Part shown: positions 40,291-47,436 of the stretch, one piece after another
Position numbering within the stretch: the first letter of the stretch is position 1
Layout of the letters: every line of letters starts with the position of its first letter
Origin: Lachnospiraceae bacterium
GTDB taxonomy: Bacteria; Bacillota; Clostridia; Lachnospirales; Lachnospiraceae
Direction of reading: 5' to 3'
Assembly (NCBI GenBank): GCA_029227035.1
Contig: JAQXZD010000115.1
Span: 1 to 47,436, forward strand
DNA length: 47,436 nucleotides
Translations under genes and position numbers: made by a program
The notes under the pieces: generated by a model
What the model was told of the DNA's origin: nothing
The model's input: the letters and a program-made list of their open reading frames with translations, nothing else
The model's database searches: none

Positions 40291-41064
40291 TTAGTTACTG
40301 TAGCGAAGCTTCTCATACAGTGCTGCGTGTGTTGAATCGCGGTACGGATTCACATAGAAAATTCCAACCAGTCCGAATGTTAACAGAGAAAGAATCTCCC
40401 AACCGATGAATGACAGATCCAGCACAAAAGCTCTCCATTTCTGACCTGACATCATACGCTTGCTCTCTGCGAATGCCTGCTCCTTCGTCATCTCCGGATT
40501 CTCTGCCAGCAGATACGGAATCATCATGTACTGGTATGCCTTAACAATACCCGGAATCACCAGAAGCAAGGTCCACAGGAAAACATACAGATCCCTGAAG
40601 AACATGGTCTTTACCATACTCTTATAATTGCTGTCAAACACATAACCGATATTCCCTACCTGTGCCGGCTCCCGGAGATTTCGGATATAATACCGGTCGC
40701 AGCCGATTTCCACCGGATTGCACACAAACACGTCCAACAGGATACAAAGCGCCATAATGACAAGAAATACTATCGAAGCTCCAATGAAAAATCCGACCAT
40801 ATAAATCGTCAGGGTTTTCTTATCCATACTCTGGATTCTCTCCTTGAACTCCTCATCCTTTGCAAGTTCTTCGATATCCTCCTCTAGACTGCTCTCCTCG
40901 CCGTCTACCGTCTGGTCTGCCTCTTCTCTCCAACTGCTTGATGATGCCACCGAAGTGCCTCCACCCACAAGCAATGCAAAAAGCAGACTGATTAACACGC
41001 TTCGCCAATAATTTCTCTTAAACGAAACCTTCGCTTTTGCTTTCAACTCTGATCTCTTCCACAT
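40291..41064 (-). CDS. DUF975 membrane protein
   Basis: This is a 257-residue multi-helix membrane protein. The N-terminus KAKAKVSFKRNYWRSVLISL and the C-terminal KRMMSGQKWRAFVLDLSFIGWEIL with YRDSTHAALYEKL are diagnostic of DUF975. An acidic stretch (about 50-75) between the first two helices is unusual in charge. The function is unknown. GGGAGGAAATCAT precedes the ATG. The two-component system downstream may regulate it or use it as an accessory sensor. Confidence 0.85.
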   Translation of the reverse strand: MWKRSELKAKAKVSFKRNYWRSVLISLLFALLVGGGTSVASSSSWREEADQTVDGEESSLEEDIEELAKDEEFKERIQSMDKKTLTIYMVGFFIGASIVFLVIMALCILLDVFVCNPVEIGCDRYYIRNLREPAQVGNIGYVFDSNYKSMVKTMFFRDLYVFLWTLLLVIPGIVKAYQYMMIPYLLAENPEMTKEQAFAESKRMMSGQKWRAFVLDLSFIGWEILSLLTFGLVGIFYVNPYRDSTHAALYEKLRYSN

Positions 41065-41135
41065 ATGATTTCCTCCCTTGTTCCATTTGATGTACTTATC
41101 CTACCATGCTTTTCTTACCATAGAACGCGAAGAAT

Positions 41136-41151
41136 CTTAACATTCCCTTAA
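41136..41151 (-). promoter_or_regulatory. Direct TTAAG repeats upstream of the DUF975 gene
   Basis: On the minus strand, TTAAG occurs twice with an 11-bp period (41147-41151 and 41136-41140), a spacing used by OmpR/PhoB-type regulators. The first overlaps the stop codon of the preceding gene. Binding by the response regulator at 39564 is only a suggestion. Confidence 0.3.
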
Positions 41152-42083
41152 AAAGAATCCAAGGCCTTTCTTATTTTCCTGGTCTCCAGTTTTGTTCCAT
41201 AAAAATCTTTTGTGGAACATCCGGCCCGTCCGCCTCCGGCGCAGGCGCAAGCACAGGCACACGCGCAGGCGCAGTGTCCGCCGGAATGACCGCGATAGCG
41301 CCCCGCCGTCGAATGATAAACCGCACCCATACCCTTATGTTTATGATAATAGTCCTTCTTCTCTATCCTTTTACGCAACACCATAAACAGGATACTCACC
41401 AGAATCGGAATACCCACCAGCGCCACCAGAAGCGGATTCTTCAGATATCCCGCGGCAGAAACCTTCATACTGTCTTCCGATGAAAAAGCACTCTCCGGAT
41501 ATGTAATCTCCACTGTCTTACGATTTCCTGCCGGCAGCGAAGTCTCCCATACATAACAGCCGTCCTCTTCCGCATATCCCGCCGATGCCTCCGTGATTCC
41601 GGAACTGTCCCATCGGATTTTTTGGGAATCCACATCGATTTCATCAAACCAGCCCGGCGTATAAGTATATACTCTTGCCGCACCCTCCTGCCTGTACATC
41701 TGATGCTGCCGGAATCGGAAATCAAACTTCACCACTTCTCCGGCATAATACTCCCTGTTAAAATCAATCCGGATATACTCTCCGTCATGATACCAGAATT
41801 GAATCTCATCTATATTGCTGCTCAGTGCCTCAATATCTTCTATGTACTCATTCGGCACACCGATTTTTACCCATTCCAGCGGTCCATCAGACGAACTGTC
41901 CAACACCTTCCATGTAATATGGTAAGTCATGTCCAGCGATCCGTCCTCGTAAGGCTTCACATCTATGGTATAATCAAGAATCTCATCCAGATAACCGGTC
42001 TGGGCAGAGACCGCTTCACTGCTGCAGCCAATGATCACCACCAGAAAACATGCATACATAAAATGCAGAAATTTCTTTAACAC
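41148..42083 (-). CDS. DUF2207-like membrane protein with a Cys-Ala repeat tail, candidate rSAM substrate
   Basis: This is a 311-residue protein. A signal with possible lipobox IIGC (Cys20) leads to an extracytoplasmic beta-rich domain (about 30-205; DGSLDMTYHITWKV, GEYIRIDFNREYYAGEVV) resembling DUF2207. A membrane helix follows at about 217-236, then a basic stretch placing the tail in the cytoplasm. The tail holds SGGH, then six Cys-Ala dipeptides (Cys 271, 273, 275, 277, 279, 281), GGGRAG, Cys289 and STKDFYG. DUF2207 proteins usually have a plain glycine/serine-rich tail here. Start codon GTG overlaps the stop of the radical SAM gene (GTGTTAA), so the two are translationally coupled. The tail is the likely target of that enzyme. 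Confidence 0.8.
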   Translation of the reverse strand: MLKKFLHFMYACFLVVIIGCSSEAVSAQTGYLDEILDYTIDVKPYEDGSLDMTYHITWKVLDSSSDGPLEWVKIGVPNEYIEDIEALSSNIDEIQFWYHDGEYIRIDFNREYYAGEVVKFDFRFRQHQMYRQEGAARVYTYTPGWFDEIDVDSQKIRWDSSGITEASAGYAEEDGCYVWETSLPAGNRKTVEITYPESAFSSEDSMKVSAAGYLKNPLLVALVGIPILVSILFMVLRKRIEKKDYYHKHKGMGAVYHSTAGRYRGHSGGHCACACACACACAGGGRAGCSTKDFYGTKLETRKIRKALDSF

Positions 42084-43450
42084 TTCGCTTCACCTGCCTT
42101 TCCGCGAAGCGGGCATACCTGCTTCATCTGTGCCGAAAATGCCCTGTGCTTTTTACATACCGGATAGTTCCATATCTTTTTCCATGAGTCCTTCTGCATA
42201 TCTCCCAGAGTCTCCTCCGAAAGCCAGCTTTGACAAGGAATTACTTTGCCGTCCGGTGTAACCGCCATATTGCTTAGGCAGGCACCACAGGACGGTACAT
42301 CCAGCCCCAGTGCTTTCAGCTTCTCTTCCGCAATCCAGCCGGGCGAAGTAAAGTTTATCTCCATGCCGTTGGCAAAACAGTATTCCGAAGCTTCCCTGAC
42401 AATCCCGTAGATGACATCCGACGAAAGCTGCGTTACAACGGAATCCTCTTTTACCGCATTTCCGGTAACAATCAGCCCGGAACAGGTGACATACCTTACC
42501 CCCAGCTCCTTCAAAAACCGTAAAGTCTGAACATAATCCTGATTCAGACTGCAAAGCGGCGTATTGATACTGAGATTCAGCCCTGCCGCCAGCGCATTTT
42601 TGATGCCTGCAAGCGTCTTTTCGTAATTCTCTGCCCCCACCAGCCTGTTATGCACTTCCTGATTTGCAGAATAGAACGTCACCTGGACACTGTCCAGTTC
42701 TGCCTCCACCAGTTTTTTACAAAGCTCCGGTGTCAGCAACACTCCGTTGGTATTCAGCCGCGTAATAAACCAGCGCGCATGTGCCACCAGCTCACACAAA
42801 TCCTTCCGCAAAGTCGGTTCTCCACCGGTAAAGGTAATCTGTGGGATTTCCGCTTTCCTGCAATTGTCGATAATCCGTTTCCACTCCTCGGTTGACAACT
42901 CCGGTGTCTCCGCCAGGGCCTGCCCCGCCGCATAGCAGTGCAGACATTTCTGATTGCAATGCCATTGTCCGTTCTGTGCCATGGCAGATACCATGAGATC
43001 CATCCGGTGCGGCGCTGTCATATGCGGTGCATATTCGCCGATACTGAGAAGTCCTATCTCCTGCCGGGGAACCTCCCCGTGAATCACCGCCTCAAAAGTT
43101 TCAATTATGGTACCCAGATCTTCCTTTAACTCCTCATCCGAAACGGAAGGATAAACCTTGCGCACATTATGAAAGACGTCCTGCAGCACAAACTCCAGAT
43201 CTTTCTCGCTCATCTCCCCCGGTCCGAAAGCATTGACACGGTTCACAAACTCGGTCAAAAGGATTGCCCACGATTCATTGAGCGGCAGTATCTCCTGCCC
43301 GTTGAGAATCACAATTGCCGGCGCCGTCCGAAACCAATGGAATTTCGGCGGAATCATGTGAATCCGGATTACGCCGGGACCTTGGGGATCCCAGGTGGTA
43401 TGTATCACATTTTTCCAATTTTTCAGTTCGTATCTCTTTTCCTCTAACAT
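42077..43450 (-). CDS. Radical SAM/SPASM maturase with N-terminal PqqD-like region
   Basis: This is a 457-residue enzyme of the PqqE/peptide-maturase type. The SAM cluster motif is C165-C169-C172 (WHCNQKCLHCY), followed by FTGGEPTLR. The C-terminal SPASM domain has cysteines 388, 391, 406, 432, 446 and 457, sufficient for auxiliary Fe-S clusters. Residues about 40-125 (APAIVILNGQEILPLNES, then acidic helices) look like a PqqD-type peptide recognition domain. AAGGAGCAGAGGG precedes the chosen ATG. Together these features predict modification of a ribosomally made peptide or protein tail. The neighbour with the Cys-Ala tract is the obvious substrate. The chemistry, perhaps thioether formation, is not shown by sequence. 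Confidence 0.9.
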   Translation of the reverse strand: MLEEKRYELKNWKNVIHTTWDPQGPGVIRIHMIPPKFHWFRTAPAIVILNGQEILPLNESWAILLTEFVNRVNAFGPGEMSEKDLEFVLQDVFHNVRKVYPSVSDEELKEDLGTIIETFEAVIHGEVPRQEIGLLSIGEYAPHMTAPHRMDLMVSAMAQNGQWHCNQKCLHCYAAGQALAETPELSTEEWKRIIDNCRKAEIPQITFTGGEPTLRKDLCELVAHARWFITRLNTNGVLLTPELCKKLVEAELDSVQVTFYSANQEVHNRLVGAENYEKTLAGIKNALAAGLNLSINTPLCSLNQDYVQTLRFLKELGVRYVTCSGLIVTGNAVKEDSVVTQLSSDVIYGIVREASEYCFANGMEINFTSPGWIAEEKLKALGLDVPSCGACLSNMAVTPDGKVIPCQSWLSEETLGDMQKDSWKKIWNYPVCKKHRAFSAQMKQVCPLRGKAGEAKC

Positions 43451-43461
43451 CCCTCTGCTCC

Positions 43462-44337
43462 TTACAGTGATAAGATAATTGCACAATTACACAGAACCGT
43501 AAACACCGCCATCACACCAAACCACAGATAGCCGCTTTTGTCCCAACCCAGATGTCCGTGGGGATAATCTGCATAAATTTCATGCAAAGCCTTCGTTGTC
43601 CTATGGGAGAATACAGCGCTTTGAAACAGTGTTTTCAATGATACGCAATCCCAGATTCCAAAAATGGCACATAAGACAATCGCATATTCTAAGGTATTCA
43701 CCCCCGGCAGGCAGAAAAGCCAAAAGCTTAACACTGCCAAAAACAGTGAAAGCACACAGCGTTTCCTGCTCCTTTCATAAAAAAATCGCCTGTCCAGAAG
43801 ATCCAGTGCCTTTTTCTCATAACGCGGAAGCTTTGCACGGATGTGACTCTGCAGCATCCCGTAACATTCCTCCACATGTTTCTGTGCCTCTGAATCTCCA
43901 ATCTCATAATGGAACACCATCTTGTTTGGTCCCTGCCCAATCTGTATTCCGGTATCCTCAAACGACACCCTCCCTGACGAAACGGCGGCATCCATCTCCG
44001 AATAGTAAACAGGACTTTCCTTCCCCCATAAGCCCACGCGCAACGCCTGCGTCGGCTGCAGATAAATCCCAAGCTTCTTGCGCCCTTTTAAGACAAGCGG
44101 CTCGATCACGAGAACCAAAACAAACAAAACCCCAAAAACTCCACAGACTACGTGCATCCAGAAATACTCAAAATGTGTCTCGATATCTGCACAGAAGGTC
44201 AGGAAAGACGGATAAAACGTTGCAAAAATCCATCCCATACGGGATTGTTTCTTCTTTTCAAAATAATAGTCCGAATACTTCGGCAAAAATCCGGGTGTCT
44301 TTCGTATATCCGGCTCCTTGGATTTCTTTTTACTCAT
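43462..44337 (-). CDS. Unrecognised membrane protein in the radical SAM operon
   Basis: This is a 291-residue protein I cannot assign. It has a basic N-terminus (MSKKKSKEPDIRKTPGFLPK), two membrane helices around residues 35-90, a soluble middle part of about 100 residues with beta pattern (VGLWGKESPVYYSEMDAAV, VSFEDTGIQIGQG), then helices near 190-240 and at the C-terminus. No cysteine-rich region or protease motif is seen. GGAAGGAGACGTT precedes ATG 44337. It is 11 bases upstream of the radical SAM gene, so the three genes form one operon. A role in presenting, stabilising or exporting the modified membrane protein is possible but unproven. Confidence 0.7.
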   Translation of the reverse strand: MSKKKSKEPDIRKTPGFLPKYSDYYFEKKKQSRMGWIFATFYPSFLTFCADIETHFEYFWMHVVCGVFGVLFVLVLVIEPLVLKGRKKLGIYLQPTQALRVGLWGKESPVYYSEMDAAVSSGRVSFEDTGIQIGQGPNKMVFHYEIGDSEAQKHVEECYGMLQSHIRAKLPRYEKKALDLLDRRFFYERSRKRCVLSLFLAVLSFWLFCLPGVNTLEYAIVLCAIFGIWDCVSLKTLFQSAVFSHRTTKALHEIYADYPHGHLGWDKSGYLWFGVMAVFTVLCNCAIILSL

Positions 44338-44370
44338 AACGTCTCCTTCCCTTATTCCCATTCAAACGAA

Positions 44371-44394
44371 AAGCACGGGATAACACCCGTGCTT
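44371..44394 (-). terminator. tyrS terminator
   Basis: AAGCACGGG (44371-44379) pairs with CCCGTGCTT (44386-44394), with a few T following on the minus strand. It separates tyrS from the radical SAM operon, whose own promoter I could not locate. Confidence 0.75.
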
Positions 44395-44403
44395 CACATA
44401 TGC

Positions 44404-45633
44404 TTAGTCAATACATTTCAGCTTGGCAAACTTTTTCTTTCCTCTTTTAATCACCCGTCCGTCTCCGGAGAAATCTTCCGGTATATAGCTCGTAGTGATA
44501 TCGGTAACTTTCTCTCCATCCACGGAAACTCCGCCCTGCTGCACAGCACGGCGAGCATCGGAACGGCTGTCCGAAAGAGACGCCTTGACAAGAACTGCCA
44601 TAATATCCATTTTTCCATCCGCAAAATCAGCTTTGGTCACCTCAACCGTCGGCATGTCTGCAGATACTCCGTTTCCTGCGAAAAGTGCATGAGAGGCTTC
44701 TTTTGCCTTCTGTGCTTCTTCCTCGCCGTGTACCAGCTTGGTCAGCTCATAAGCCAGAATCTCTTTTGCCTCATTGAGCTGTGCACCTTCCCAGCTCTCC
44801 ATCTCATCAATCTGCTCCAGCGGAAGGAAGGTCAGCATACGAATGCACTTCAGCACATCCGAATCCGCAACGTTTCTCCAATACTGGAAGAAATCAAACG
44901 GGGAAGTCTTATTCGGATCCAGCCATACCGCTCCGGACTGCGTCTTACCCATCTTCTTGCCTTCTGAATTCAGAAGCAGGTTAATGGTCATAGCATAAGC
45001 ATCCTTGCCCAGTTTACGGCGAATCAGCTCTGTTCCGCCCAGCATATTACTCCACTGGTCATCTCCACCGAACTCCATATTACATCCGTACTTCTGGTAC
45101 AGCGTATAGAAATCGTAACTCTGCATAATCATATAATTGAATTCCAGGAAACTCAGTCCCTTCTCCATACGCTGCTTGTAACACTCTGCGGTCAGCATGC
45201 GGTTAACGGAAAAATGTGCTCCGACTTCGCGCAAAACATCAATATAATTCAAATCCATCAGCCAGTCTGCATTATTGACAAGAAGTGCCTTATCATCTCC
45301 AAATTCAATAAAACGACTCATCTGCTTCTTGAAGCACTCCACGTTATGCTGAATAGTTTCCTTCGTCATCATCTGACGCATATCCGTCCGTCCGGACGGA
45401 TCTCCGATCATGGCCGTACCGCCGCCAATCAACGCAATCGGCTTATTGCCTGCCATCTGCAGACGCTTCATCAGACAAAGCGCCATAAAGTGTCCCACAT
45501 GGAGACTGTCCGCAGTCGGATCAAATCCGATATAAAACACTGCCTTGCCGTTGTTAATCAGTTCCTTAATCTCCTCTTCATCCGTCACCTGCGCAATCAG
45601 ACCGCGGGCAACCAACTCATCATATACTGTCAT
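44404..45633 (-). CDS. tyrS: Tyrosyl-tRNA synthetase
   Basis: This is a class I synthetase of 409 residues that charges tRNA-Tyr. The HIGH motif is HVGH in [15 protein letters not shown] near residue 48, and KMSKS reads KMGKT near residue 228. [12 protein letters not shown] is the tyrosine-binding region. The C-terminal S4-like RNA-binding domain (from about 340) is present. No T-box leader precedes it; instead a small gene lies 28 bases upstream. AGGAGGATAAG precedes the ATG. Confidence 0.95.
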   Translation of the reverse strand: MTVYDELVARGLIAQVTDEEEIKELINNGKAVFYIGFDPTADSLHVGHFMALCLMKRLQMAGNKPIALIGGGTAMIGDPSGRTDMRQMMTKETIQHNVECFKKQMSRFIEFGDDKALLVNNADWLMDLNYIDVLREVGAHFSVNRMLTAECYKQRMEKGLSFLEFNYMIMQSYDFYTLYQKYGCNMEFGGDDQWSNMLGGTELIRRKLGKDAYAMTINLLLNSEGKKMGKTQSGAVWLDPNKTSPFDFFQYWRNVADSDVLKCIRMLTFLPLEQIDEMESWEGAQLNEAKEILAYELTKLVHGEEEAQKAKEASHALFAGNGVSADMPTVEVTKADFADGKMDIMAVLVKASLSDSRSDARRAVQQGGVSVDGEKVTDITTSYIPEDFSGDGRVIKRGKKKFAKLKCID

Positions 45634-45661
45634 CTTATCCTCCTAAAATTATCTAACCTGA

Positions 45662-46066
45662 TTATTTATAACACGCATCATACATTTCCAACAAGAACTC
45701 TCCATACAGACGATGATACTCTTCATGGAATACCGCTGCAATATTCGAATCCCCGGCTCCGTTCATCTGCTCTTCCTCATAGATGGCAAATGCCGTCTCA
45801 TACAAATCCGGATTCTTCTCATAAAATGCCTCCGTCAGACTATCCTGAAACGTAAACTGCGCCGCCTGGGAAAGATTATCCATGAAATCCTCCCTGCTGA
45901 CCGCCCCGCCTTCCTCATAATCCGACAGAAAAATGTGCTTGTCCGATGCCTTGACAAAATCCTCATAGGCATCCTTCACATCCGCATAAGTAAGAGGAAC
46001 GTAATGCTCCTTCCAGTATACATCAAAATCTTCTTTGGTGTGAAATTGTTCTATCATATCTGACAT
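45662..46066 (-). CDS. Small acidic protein of unknown function upstream of tyrS
   Basis: This 134-residue soluble acidic protein is not recognised. It is rich in aromatic and acidic residues (DFDVYWKEHYVPLTYADVKD, FHEEYHRLYGEFLLEMYDAC), probably all helical, with one cysteine near the C-terminus and no membrane segment. MSDMIEQF is the preferred start (GAAAGGATAAATTT before ATG). It is 28 bases upstream of tyrS with no terminator between, so co-expression is likely. Confidence 0.7.
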   Translation of the reverse strand: MSDMIEQFHTKEDFDVYWKEHYVPLTYADVKDAYEDFVKASDKHIFLSDYEEGGAVSREDFMDNLSQAAQFTFQDSLTEAFYEKNPDLYETAFAIYEEEQMNGAGDSNIAAVFHEEYHRLYGEFLLEMYDACYK

Positions 46067-46081
46067 AAATTTATCCTTTCT

Positions 46082-46103
46082 GTAAAACATGCCCCTGTTT
46101 TAC
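46082..46103 (-). other. Hairpin in the leader of the tyrS unit
   Basis: GTAAAACA (46082-46089) pairs perfectly with TGTTTTAC (46096-46103) around a 6-base loop. It lies immediately before the ribosome binding site of the small acidic gene. Confidence 0.5.
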
Positions 46104-46112
46104 GCTGCGACT

Positions 46113-46149
46113 GCACGCGGACATGTCTGTATCCTATCACTTTGTGGGG
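46113..46149. repeat. Left 37-bp direct repeat flanking the toxin module
   Basis: The sequence starts GCACGCGGACATGTCTGTAT and ends CACTTTGTGGGG. It matches 47105-47141 at 36 of 37 bases in the same orientation. It contains the palindrome GACATGTC. Confidence 0.9.
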
Positions 46150-46159
46150 ATTATGCCTC

Positions 46160-46720
46160 CTAACAGACTAAATTAATAATTCTTTCTTCATCCCATAAAT
46201 CATTCGGAAAAATAGTTATATCTTCTTCCTTATGCTTTCTCAAAATTCTCACAGCCTCTTCCCTTGTATTATCATATATATGCAATATATCGCACAAATC
46301 TATTAATTCTTTTACATTACCTAATGATTTATAATATCTGTCCCGGATCTTATCTTTAGGCACATCATGTCCTCCACCGGATACTCTGGCATCTACTCGT
46401 AAAATATTAACTTCCGGATCAATTGTCAAAACAAAGATACACTTAATAAAATAGCCTTCCTCTTTCGCCTTTCGAATGACTCTCATTGGGTATTCTGAAG
46501 ATAGCACTGTTTCGAATGTAAAATCTAACTTGGATTCTATCGCTTCATATCTTTTCTTTTCAACAATCTCTGCCGCCTGCTTATTATCAATCCCCATGGC
46601 TTTGACAATATCATCCGCATTCGTATACTCCCCAACTGTTCCCAAATAATCTGTTATCGTACTCTTTCCCGAACCATTCGGTCCAGCAAATACAAGTAAC
46701 ATTGGTTTTTTAGTTTCCAT
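46160..46720 (-). CDS. Zeta-type toxin kinase
   Basis: This is a 186-residue P-loop protein: AGPNGSGKST near the N-terminus, LDFTFETVLSS and RVSGGGHDVPKDKIRDRY further on, a pattern of the zeta-toxin/UDP-N-acetylglucosamine kinase family. Such toxins phosphorylate cell-wall precursors. It overlaps the upstream antitoxin-like gene by 11 bases. METKKPML is preferred as start because GGAGCTCGAAAAG precedes it; an ATG five codons earlier is possible. The coding sequence is visibly more AT-rich than tyrS. The pair is bounded by direct repeats, suggesting acquisition. Confidence 0.82.
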   Translation of the reverse strand: METKKPMLLVFAGPNGSGKSTITDYLGTVGEYTNADDIVKAMGIDNKQAAEIVEKKRYEAIESKLDFTFETVLSSEYPMRVIRKAKEEGYFIKCIFVLTIDPEVNILRVDARVSGGGHDVPKDKIRDRYYKSLGNVKELIDLCDILHIYDNTREEAVRILRKHKEEDITIFPNDLWDEERIINLVC

Positions 46721-46967
46721 CTTTTCGAGCTCCATTCTCTAATTCCATATACGCTTTATGAGTTTTCATATCATATCTGGCAATCGGTTTTTTGCAAACC
46801 TTAGCTTTTTCCACTGCTGCTTTTACCGCAAATGAAGCCCTCTCATCCATCTCCGCATCCTCTTTGGAAATAATGTTCTGTTCAACCAATTTTCCTTTAT
46901 CCGCTAATGTTACCACTCTAATTGATTTTCCATTTACCTTTCTAATTGATTCATTATAATGAGCCAA
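46710..46967 (-). CDS. Antitoxin-like protein paired with zeta toxin
   Basis: This is an 85-residue charged protein directly upstream of and overlapping the zeta-type gene. The conserved-looking C-terminal part KKPIARYDMKTHKAYMELEN resembles small proteins commonly paired with this toxin type. It lacks a recognised DNA-binding domain. The likely start codon is TTG at 46967, preceded by GCGAGGTGACTGAAA. Its role as antidote is inferred from position and size. Confidence 0.7.
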   Translation of the reverse strand: MAHYNESIRKVNGKSIRVVTLADKGKLVEQNIISKEDAEMDERASFAVKAAVEKAKVCKKPIARYDMKTHKAYMELENGARKDGN

Positions 46968-47104
46968 TTTCAGTCACCTCGCATCCTTTCCAAATTAGTC
47001 CCCCCTTTTCTTGCAACGTGCGCCGCAAGGTGCGCAACTAAACAAGCTGGGAATATTACCTTTGTATAATTCGGCCAAAGCATCTCTCGTGCTGCATTAT
47101 AGTA

Positions 47105-47141
47105 GCACGCGGACATGTCTGTATCCTATCACTTTATGGGG
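47105..47141. repeat. Right 37-bp direct repeat, overlapping the end of rfbC
   Basis: This is the second copy of the repeat at 46113-46149, with one difference (A for G near its end). The rfbC stop codon and the preceding three codons or so lie within it. Confidence 0.9.
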
Positions 47142-47436
47142 CTGTGTGCAATAGTAGACCACTTCTGATCTCTCTCTGCCATATTCAGTGCAGTGCCATC
47201 CGACAACCGGTATCCCTCCGCAGATGCCGTTCCTCGATAGCTTCCCTCTACCTGCGGCCATACAATTCCAATCTCCGGATCGTTCCATGCCAGTCCACCT
47301 TCATCATCCGGGCGGTAAAAATCCGTCACCTTATAACAGAACTTTGCCACGTCACTCAGAACGAGAAAACCATGCGCAAATCCCTCTGAAATGTAGAACT
47401 GCTTGTGATTCTCTTCCGACAGTTCAATTCCATACC
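47129..47436 (-). CDS. rfbC: dTDP-4-dehydrorhamnose 3,5-epimerase, C-terminal part
   Basis: This is the 3' part of rfbC; the gene continues beyond the window edge. Visible sequence YGIELSEENHKQFYISEGFA, then HGFLVLSD, CYKVTDFYRPDDEGG, IWNDPEIGI-like (actual AWNDPEIGI) and WPQ is characteristic of the cupin-fold epimerase in dTDP-rhamnose synthesis. The C-terminus ends ERDQKWSTIAHSPIK, the last residues being encoded by the 37-bp repeat. Rhamnose-containing surface polysaccharide genes probably lie to the right. Confidence 0.92.
   Translation of the reverse strand, partial: YGIELSEENHKQFYISEGFAHGFLVLSDVAKFCYKVTDFYRPDDEGGLAWNDPEIGIVWPQVEGSYRGTASAEGYRLSDGTALNMAERDQKWSTIAHSPIK

Noticed and set aside
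41219-41280. GC-rich repeat as a DNA microsatellite or CRISPR-like array
   Set aside because: Codon choice varies between units and the reading frame is maintained, so the regularity is in the protein. There are no spacers.
45634-46160. T-box or tRNA-sensing leader for tyrS
   Set aside because: A coding gene occupies the upstream region and I could not find a T-box sequence or specifier loop.
47015-47040. GTGCGC direct repeats in the spacer before rfbC
   Set aside because: Two 6-bp repeats close together form no convincing hairpin or known site, so they may be chance.

Overview
The window reads as a stretch of chromosome from a Gram-positive anaerobe of the Clostridia, most likely family Lachnospiraceae. 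This rests on the low-to-moderate GC content, strong GGAGG ribosome binding sites, an IscR-IscS-IscU-MnmA gene set, a sodium-type ATP synthase c subunit, a DUF4321 protein, DUF975 and DUF2207-like membrane proteins, and a TPR-GGDEF protein. I infer the family and cannot fix the genus. Nearly every gene is on the minus strand; the exceptions are a radical SAM gene at 1122, the DUF4321 gene at 6679 and a merR-type gene at 31961.

Layout, left to right. 1-936: ABC exporter interrupted by an in-frame TAG. 1122-2724: radical SAM protein and cysK. 3054-6298: iscR-iscS-iscU-mnmA. cysK and iscR share a 12-bp motif just downstream of each promoter. Two related structured inverted-repeat elements lie at 2862-3056 and about 6391-6590. 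6984-11400: sugar ABC operon (binding protein, two permeases, LacI regulator) controlled by a compact array of four operator-like palindromes. 11572-16633: 42-residue orphan peptide, histidine phosphatase, chemoreceptor and DEAD-box helicase. 16642-21811: TPR-GGDEF protein, degenerate LytM protein, rsmA and a second chemoreceptor. 21910-28997: complete ATP synthase operon (atpZ, I, B, E, F, H, A, G, D, C). 29104-31769: tsaC/sua5, a phosphatase-like protein lacking its catalytic cysteine, upp and dCMP deaminase. 31961-36744: merR, ferredoxin, dnaB, rplI and gdpP. 36867-38269: SPFH and NfeD proteins. 38351-41064: histidine kinase, response regulator and DUF975 protein.

The most unusual locus is 41148-44337. 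A radical SAM/SPASM enzyme with an N-terminal PqqD-like region is translationally coupled to a DUF2207-like membrane protein. That protein's predicted cytoplasmic tail carries six consecutive Cys-Ala dipeptides, then Gly-Gly-Gly-Arg-Ala-Gly-Cys. A third, unrecognised membrane protein is encoded upstream in the same operon. I infer a dedicated modification system acting on the Cys-Ala tail of a membrane-anchored substrate.

The right end holds tyrS with a small acidic gene, then a zeta-toxin/antitoxin pair lying between two 37-bp direct repeats (36 of 37 identical). The repeat also contains the last codons of a partial rfbC at the window edge. This looks like a small inserted defence or stability module. 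No rRNA, tRNA, CRISPR array, transposase or T-box leader was recognised.
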